A stretch of DNA of 34,237 nt from a virus: positions 1 to 34,237 of IMG/VR virus record IMGVR_UViG_3300035698_028461. One strand, 5' to 3'. The notes under the pieces were generated by a model. It was not told the DNA's origin, did no database searches, and worked only from the letters and a program-made list of their open reading frames with translations. The translations under genes were made by a program, and so were the position numbers. This document shows, in pieces, positions 30,256-34,237 of the stretch (its first letter is position 1; each line of letters starts with the position of its first letter).

Positions 30256-30477
30256 TTAATCCACAGAACCCTCTATATCTGTATCGGTATTCTCAGGCAT
30301 AACAATTTCAGCCTTCCACCCAAACACCCTACAGATTCCCTCCGCAAGATTAGCCAATTCATCCATTGTAATTCTCACCAGTCCATCGCTGTCGGGCTGT
30401 AACGATTCTTGCGCCCAGGATCCAATGAAACTCAAAAATTGAAAGATCTTCCAAAAACTCACTTTGATATTAGCCAT
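30256..30477 (-). CDS. Small phage protein of unknown function, 73 aa
   Basis: AGGAGG 7 bases before ATG, overlapping the end of the peptidase gene by 8 bases. It starts MANIKVSFWKIFQFLSFI, a short amphipathic or hydrophobic stretch, then ITMDELANLAEGICRVFGW and an acidic tail. It resembles small proteins that follow lysis genes in many phages. It could be membrane-associated and modulate the lysis genes, but this is not shown by the sequence. Confidence 0.65.
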   Translation of the reverse strand: MANIKVSFWKIFQFLSFIGSWAQESLQPDSDGLVRITMDELANLAEGICRVFGWKAEIVMPENTDTDIEGSVD

Positions 30478-30661
30478 TCGGTTTTCCTCCTTGTTTTGTT
30501 ATTGCCATTCTTACTCCTACGCCAGCCAACACTGCACCAATCGCAATTAGCCCATCGCCAATTGCGATAAATGATGGATCTATTATTCCCAATGCCTTTG
30601 CAATGTATCCCAGGCCAAACAAGATACTGCCAGTTATAGTTTTCCAGCCATACTTCTTCAT
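30470..30661 (-). CDS. Nested holin-like membrane protein, 63 aa (internal in-frame start)
   Basis: CAGGGAGG lies about 8 bases before an in-frame ATG at codon 192 of the peptidase gene. The product, MKKYGWKTITGSILFGLGYI..., has two hydrophobic segments (about 9-25 and 31-50) around a Pro/Asp turn (GIIDPSF), followed by a basic tail. Small phage proteins of this form are often called holin-like. The peptidase domain appears complete before this point, so the gene may give a fusion, a free holin, or both. Confidence 0.7.
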   Translation of the reverse strand: MKKYGWKTITGSILFGLGYIAKALGIIDPSFIAIGDGLIAIGAVLAGVGVRMAITKQGGKPNG

Positions 30662-31234
30662 ATTTAAAGCCTCCCTGTAATTGATTGTTAATAGTATATT
30701 TACTGTATCACTTTTAAACATGCCATCTGGAGTTAAAATATGATTACCTTTTATCATCTGATAATCATCTTTGAACAAATGATCATTCATTACATCCACT
30801 GCTTCAGTACAATAGTAATCGTCATTTGCGGAATTGAAATCGTAATCATATGGTACATGTATCCCTGCTAACATTAATGCTTTTGATGTCTGCGATGTAA
30901 CCCCGTCTTTTCGCCGCAAAACAGCTATCGCATCAGCTCTACAAAAATTAAGTATATCTTCTTTAATACACCCTTGACTTACAGAATGGACGATTTGATT
31001 ATTGCCAACATATTGTCCGGCATGACCCCAAAAACCAGGAGTACAAATTGTATTAACATATCCATCAAATCGTCTAAGCAAAATGTCTCCAGGCTGTATG
31101 GAACGCAAAACATTCCTAACATCCGCTCCTCTGACTCGATGTATATCTGGACGATAAACGACCCACATGGGATATTTATGGAGATATATATGTCCGCTTG
31201 CTTCTATGAGAAATTTTGGTAATTTTAGTTTCAT
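30470..31234 (-). CDS. YiiX-like permuted-papain peptidase/amidase, C-terminal holin-like fusion, 254 aa
   Basis: Residues about 40-175 have the permuted NlpC/P60-papain layout: QPGDILLRRFDGYVN (47-61), FWGHAGQYVG (68-77) with His71, IVHSVSQG (81-88), and YDYDFNSANDDYYCTEAV (129-146) with Cys142. That His-then-Cys order is typical of YiiX-type cysteine peptidases, which cleave peptide or amide bonds of cell-wall material. Residues 192-254 are hydrophobic and holin-like, with an internal start (see the next entry). Its ATG overlaps the stop of the 40-residue gene (ATGA). Location after the transglycosylase points to lysis. Confidence 0.8.
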   Translation of the reverse strand: MKLKLPKFLIEASGHIYLHKYPMWVVYRPDIHRVRGADVRNVLRSIQPGDILLRRFDGYVNTICTPGFWGHAGQYVGNNQIVHSVSQGCIKEDILNFCRADAIAVLRRKDGVTSQTSKALMLAGIHVPYDYDFNSANDDYYCTEAVDVMNDHLFKDDYQMIKGNHILTPDGMFKSDTVNILLTINYREALNMKKYGWKTITGSILFGLGYIAKALGIIDPSFIAIGDGLIAIGAVLAGVGVRMAITKQGGKPNG

Positions 31235-31353
31235 TTCTTTTTTCCAAAAATGTTTTGAAAAACTCTTGATAGAGTTTTTGCCGAGACAACGGCTTCAAAG
31301 CGAGAATGTCCTGTTTGCTTATCCACGTCCTTCCAGGCCTTTTCCAGGATCAT
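31231..31353 (-). CDS. Small basic protein, 40 aa
   Basis: Overlaps the end of the transglycosylase gene by 35 bases in another frame and has GGAGG 6 bases before its ATG. The stop TGA shares bases with the peptidase ATG (ATGA). The product begins MILEKAWKDVDKQTGHSRFE and ends FQNIFGKKK. Strong ribosome site and coupling at both ends support a real gene. No function is known; it might be a regulator or chaperone of the lysis enzymes. Confidence 0.62.
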   Translation of the reverse strand: MILEKAWKDVDKQTGHSRFEAVVSAKTLSRVFQNIFGKKK

Positions 31354-31912
31354 TAAAATCCTCCACTAATTTTGGCAGCACGTTATCGCCTGATGCTATA
31401 CGGTTCTCATTAGATCGGCATGTCTTATTTTTGACCTTTTCCCGTTTTTTGCGTTGAGCTACACCCACCTCTGCCCTGGTTAGCTCGTCCGCCTTTACCG
31501 CTTCCATCTTTTTTCGGAACACCTTTCTTTGCCATGTTTCATCCTCCTTTATCCTATCACGAATTTTATTTACTTTGTCTATGTAAAAAACCCTGTCGTT
31601 CGGATCACAAAAATGTACTGTTGCCTCTTCTTCTGACCCACACCGTTTTTGTAACAATCTAAGAAACAGGAGGATGCCACGTGAGATATCCACCACATCA
31701 TCATCATATTGCTCCATTTCCCAAAGTAGGTCTTTCATCGCTATGCTAGACATCTGGAAGACCCCACGGCATCCTGTAGATGATTTCTGGTGGAGTCCTA
31801 ATGATGATTCAACCATTGCAACAGCAACCGCCCAATTTGGATCAATTCCAAAGACCTTCGCCAGAGTTTCAATCTTCTCTTTTGTCTCAGTCTGCTTTAC
31901 GTTTAATTCCAT
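31319..31912 (-). CDS. SLT/lysozyme-like lytic transglycosylase, 197 aa
   Basis: Helical N-terminal lysozyme-like domain: FGIDPNWAVAVAMVESSLG (21-39) with catalytic Glu35, followed by GCRGVFQMSS (47-56) and ISRGILLFLRLLQKRCG near 76-92, which are the usual three elements of SLT transglycosylases. The C-terminal third is charged and basic (QRKKREKVKNKTC), perhaps cell-wall binding. GGAG lies 8 bases before the ATG. There is no signal peptide, so export would need a holin. It lies next to a peptidase and membrane proteins: a likely lysis module, although a virion role in entry is possible. Confidence 0.82.
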   Translation of the reverse strand: MELNVKQTETKEKIETLAKVFGIDPNWAVAVAMVESSLGLHQKSSTGCRGVFQMSSIAMKDLLWEMEQYDDDVVDISRGILLFLRLLQKRCGSEEEATVHFCDPNDRVFYIDKVNKIRDRIKEDETWQRKVFRKKMEAVKADELTRAEVGVAQRKKREKVKNKTCRSNENRIASGDNVLPKLVEDFNDPGKGLEGRG

Positions 31913-32052
31913 TCAGGTTCTCCAAGGTACAAATCATAACCTTATGCCTTTGAACCATATTATATAAATGCTCTATTCTTTCAAGCTCCATATGGAAAAA
32001 ATGGCACTAAGTTTCCAACACTACAATTCTAATCTTTAACTCCTCAATCGAT
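31913..32052 (-). other. Intergenic region before the transglycosylase
   Basis: The stretch between the receiver and transglycosylase genes has no well-supported gene. It holds a perfect TATAAT (31959-31964, minus strand), but the nearest TTGAAA is 14 bases upstream, too short for a standard promoter. A 34-codon frame (31887-31991) lacks a ribosome site. A role as a lysis-gene promoter is possible but weak. Confidence 0.3.
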
Positions 32053-32448
32053 TCAGTGTCCATTAAGCGAATCCCATCTTATCCGTTTTTCCCATGCATA
32101 GTCAACAATTCGCTTTAATGTCTCGGGCCGAAATGGCTTCAGTAACACATCAGTAAACACAGCTCCCAAGAGATACCCAAGATCAAATGACGATACAAAC
32201 CCAGACAAGGCAATAAAAATACACAGAGGATCTAGTCTGTGAAGCCTGTCAGCAAGCGTCACACCATCAATATGATTGGATAGCCGCAAATCAGTAATGA
32301 CCAAAAAAGGCTGGATCGCTTCGAACATCTCGATGGCTTCATCTACTCCAGAGGAACATTGAATATTATAGCCCCACACGCTGCACATGCTGATTAATAC
32401 ATCCCGCATTGCTGTATCATCATCAACACATAAAATTCTTTTATCCAT
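32053..32448 (-). CDS. Stand-alone CheY-like receiver domain, 131 aa
   Basis: Start at ATG 32448 because GGGAG lies about 8 bases upstream; the frame extends 7 codons further without a better site. All receiver residues are in place: acidic pocket Asp9-Asp10-Asp11 in LCVDDD, phospho-acceptor Asp53 in VITDLRL, Ser82 in ALSGF at the Thr/Ser switch position, and Lys104 in LLKPF. Their spacing matches CheY. No output domain follows (ends WDSLNGH). A host histidine kinase would be needed to phosphorylate it. It overlaps the membrane-protein gene by 8 bases, so it is expressed with the lysis genes. Confidence 0.93.
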   Translation of the reverse strand: MDKRILCVDDDTAMRDVLISMCSVWGYNIQCSSGVDEAIEMFEAIQPFLVITDLRLSNHIDGVTLADRLHRLDPLCIFIALSGFVSSFDLGYLLGAVFTDVLLKPFRPETLKRIVDYAWEKRIRWDSLNGH

Positions 32449-32773
32449 TTTGCTGCTCCCATCGATCATAAATTACGTCTATTCGACTGACCAATCTCCC
32501 CATTCTCCTATCTGCATCCTTACGATCTTCTTGCATGTCTTTCAGCATTGTTTCGATATTATCTAATTTAACATCAGACAATTCTTGACGTACTCCATGT
32601 AAGACTTTACATTTTTCTTCAGTCATAAGATCACCTAATTTACAAGCCTCAATTACTTTCTGATGCGACATTATTTGATGCTTCAAATACCCCCACGCAA
32701 CACCGCCGCCAAAGACCACAACAATCCATCCAATTAAATATGCCCATAATTTAAGATCAGTTTCTGGTGTCAT
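32441..32773 (-). CDS. Membrane-anchored coiled-coil protein (holin/spanin-like), 110 aa
   Basis: I chose ATG 32773 because AGGAG lies 8 bases upstream and a membrane segment follows directly: LKLWAYLIGWIVVVFGGGVAWGYL (about 7-30 of this form). The remainder is charged and helical (VRQELSDVKLDNIETMLKDMQEDRKD). A longer form starting at ATG 32854 has GGGGGAG in front and adds 27 residues, so two forms may be made. Single-TM proteins with a coiled-coil tail accompany lysis genes in many phages. It is coupled to the receiver gene. Confidence 0.7.
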   Translation of the reverse strand: MTPETDLKLWAYLIGWIVVVFGGGVAWGYLKHQIMSHQKVIEACKLGDLMTEEKCKVLHGVRQELSDVKLDNIETMLKDMQEDRKDADRRMGRLVSRIDVIYDRWEQQNG

Positions 32774-32856
32774 CAGATGGCTCCTACTTGCTTGAACATT
32801 ATCTACTATGGAGAGGTTTATGTCAACCTGGAGACAGACCCTCCCAGGCAACATAA

Positions 32857-33003
32857 TCAACTCCCCCGGTACGGTAAAAGCGTGACCGGTTTATTGCATC
32901 TCACAAAAAGCGTTCTCATTTTAAAAATACCAACACAAGAAAAAACAACACAAGCGATTATTGAATAAACTAGCCCAATTACCAACCCTCTTGCTGATTC
33001 CAT
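32857..33003 (-). CDS. Small membrane protein, 48 aa
   Basis: ATG one base after the fibre gene stop. It encodes MESARGLVIGLVYSIIACVV followed by FSCVGIF, one hydrophobic segment of about 20 residues, then a basic tail (MRTLFVRCNKPVT). It ends within the ribosome site of the next gene. The ribosome site before it is weak, so translation would rely on coupling to the fibre gene. It may be a holin subunit; the role is inferred from size and location only. Confidence 0.55.
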   Translation of the reverse strand: MESARGLVIGLVYSIIACVVFSCVGIFKMRTLFVRCNKPVTLLPYRGS

Positions 33004-33004
33004 T

Positions 33005-34237
33005 TTATTTTTCCAACTCTTCAATCCGGGCCATTAATATCAGGAGAGATTCTTTTAACTGATCAATCTCCGCTTGTTGCTTATCATCTTGAGCTATAGC
33101 CTGTTGATGTGCAACAGTATGTAAGCTGATCATGGCCCCTAAATTCCGCCCCGGTTTTTGCTCAACTATTTCTTCAATCGTTTGGGTTTGAGTATAAAGT
33201 TCTCCTGTTTCAGAATCGTACTTGACACCAGCTTTCAGCTTCTTTTCAGAACCAATGACAATTTCTTCAGTTTCATACTCATAAACTGCAACGATTTTCC
33301 CTTTATCAACTTTATACTTTGTATCTTTCACTATCAGTTCGCCTTTTTCGTCTTTCTTCTGTACGACTTCTTTTATTTCTACATCTTCAAAAGCATTCGC
33401 TTCAGCAACCGAAACACGTTCACCGAGAATAATGTTCTGTGTCACTCCGCCCGTATTGATTTGAGCGAATTCTGGAAGGGATGAATGGTCAATATGGCCT
33501 TGTTTACCTCTTATCTTTTTAATCGCTTCCAATGCATCCCCATCATAAAACGGAGTATTATCAGCATAACTGGCGGCTGTTAAAGCCCCAGTGAAATTGC
33601 CAGTTCCAGCCACTTCCAATTTATACGATGGTGTTACGTCTCCGATGCCGAGATTACCGTTTTTTAATGTCATCCAATTAACATTATTCCCTCTCCATCC
33701 ATATGCACTATCAGCACCAGTTCCAGTATAATAATATCGAAACATTGCACCGCCATTAGTCGTATCCTCATTAAAAATTATACCACGATAGGATGAATTC
33801 GGAGCCAACATGGCAATATAATGTGAGCCATCATCTTCTATGATCAAAGATGAGCTCGTAGGTGCCGTCACAGCTACACCATCAGCGGCTTTGACAACAT
33901 GCAGATTTTGAGATGGCGTCGTAGTCCCGATGCCGACGAAACCATTATTTTTAACCGTTACCCGCTCCACTTGGGTGCTGCTGCCATCAGGACTGGTCCA
34001 AATAGATACGCGACTAGGCCGATCACCAGAGCCAACGACTGCGCCGTCGATATAGCCTCGCACCGAAGCGAATTCATAGATATTAGTAGCGTCGGGTGTA
34101 AGTGCGAAAGTTAGTTGTCCAAGAGCATCATCAAGACCTGGGCTGGTATGATAACCCGCCAAATCTAGAACAATTGGGTTCGTGTCGGTTGTAATGGCAA
34201 AAATAGGAGAGGCATCACTAGTTGAAGAACTCGAAAG
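33005..34237 (-). CDS. Tail fibre C-terminal part with chaperone-like end, 5' end off the right edge
   Basis: The frame is open to the window edge (LSSSSTSDASPIFAITTD at the start of what is visible), so the internal TTG at 34162 is not needed as a start. Two fibre repeats contain GIGTTTP (FVGIGTTTPSQNLHV) and GIGDVTPSYKLEVAGTG. The end, from about GDALEAIKKIRGKQG to GRNLGAMISLHTVAHQQ and a final heptad coiled coil, resembles intramolecular chaperone tails (peptidase S74-like), though the canonical S-D..lK site is not clear. The protein is likely a trimeric fibre. Confidence 0.8.
   Translation of the reverse strand, partial: LSSSSTSDASPIFAITTDTNPIVLDLAGYHTSPGLDDALGQLTFALTPDATNIYEFASVRGYIDGAVVGSGDRPSRVSIWTSPDGSSTQVERVTVKNNGFVGIGTTTPSQNLHVVKAADGVAVTAPTSSSLIIEDDGSHYIAMLAPNSSYRGIIFNEDTTNGGAMFRYYYTGTGADSAYGWRGNNVNWMTLKNGNLGIGDVTPSYKLEVAGTGNFTGALTAASYADNTPFYDGDALEAIKKIRGKQGHIDHSSLPEFAQINTGGVTQNIILGERVSVAEANAFEDVEIKEVVQKKDEKGELIVKDTKYKVDKGKIVAVYEYETEEIVIGSEKKLKAGVKYDSETGELYTQTQTIEEIVEQKPGRNLGAMISLHTVAHQQAIAQDDKQQAEIDQLKESLLILMARIEELEK

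Noticed and set aside
31887-31991. 34-codon frame before the transglycosylase gene (MELERIEHLYN...)
   Set aside because: No ribosome site, and it runs into the transglycosylase start. I could not support it as a gene, although it contains that gene's ribosome site.
34162-34164. TTG as the true start of the right-edge fibre gene
   Set aside because: The frame continues open to the window edge with protein-like sequence (ASPIFAITTDTNPIVLDL) that fits the fibre, so the start is outside the window.
1-34237. tRNA or rRNA genes
   Set aside because: I saw no cloverleaf-like or rRNA-like sequence. The intergenic spaces are all short and explained by leaders, hairpins or small genes.

Overview
The window is part of the late (virion and lysis) region of a large, AT-rich tailed phage or prophage. 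Every supported gene lies on the minus strand, so genes are read from right to left. Capsid genes with a Mu I-like protease/scaffold, a very long tape measure protein and no recognisable baseplate or sheath genes favour a long-tailed siphovirus, but a myovirus cannot be excluded. The host cannot be named. Strong AGGAGG-type ribosome binding sites before most genes argue against Bacteroidota. No terminase, complete portal, replication, integrase or tRNA gene is present, so this is not a complete genome.

Right end to the middle (34237 to 30256): the C-terminal part of a tail fibre that runs off the edge, then a cassette of small membrane proteins, a stand-alone CheY-like receiver with all its key residues, a lysozyme-like transglycosylase, a permuted-papain (YiiX-like) peptidase with a nested holin-like protein, and small genes of unknown role.

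Middle (30220 to 19817): a glycan-modification cassette. It holds a triple fusion (GT9-like, methyltransferase, GT4-like), a DegT-type sugar aminotransferase, a CmcI-like protein, two more methyltransferases plus a methyltransferase-like fragment, and two paralogous glycosyltransferase-like proteins. Two selfish insertions sit inside it: a GIY-YIG/NUMOD3 homing endonuclease split in two by a frame change, and an HNH/NUMOD3 endonuclease. Each is preceded by a similar folded RNA element directly after the upstream gene. The cassette would act on sugars or sugar nucleotides from the host, since no nucleotide-sugar synthesis or dehydratase gene is present.

Morphogenesis (19536 to 14156): a good sigma70-like promoter overlies the orphan C-terminal end of a lost gene. 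Then come the protease with an in-frame nested scaffold gene, a decoration protein, the major capsid protein, a 58-residue small protein, a lysine-rich small protein, and connector, tail-completion and tail-terminator-like genes. Tail (14061 to 1): a 659-residue tail-tube-like protein with its own candidate promoter, a tail assembly chaperone, a zinc-ribbon protein, a 1972-residue tape measure, a second tube-like protein, four structural or unknown proteins, and a DUF2341-LamG adhesin that ends in a Ser/Asn-rich tandem repeat at the left edge.

The two edge genes appear to end and begin in the same kind of Ser-rich repeat in the matching reading frame. The sequence may therefore have been broken inside such a linker.
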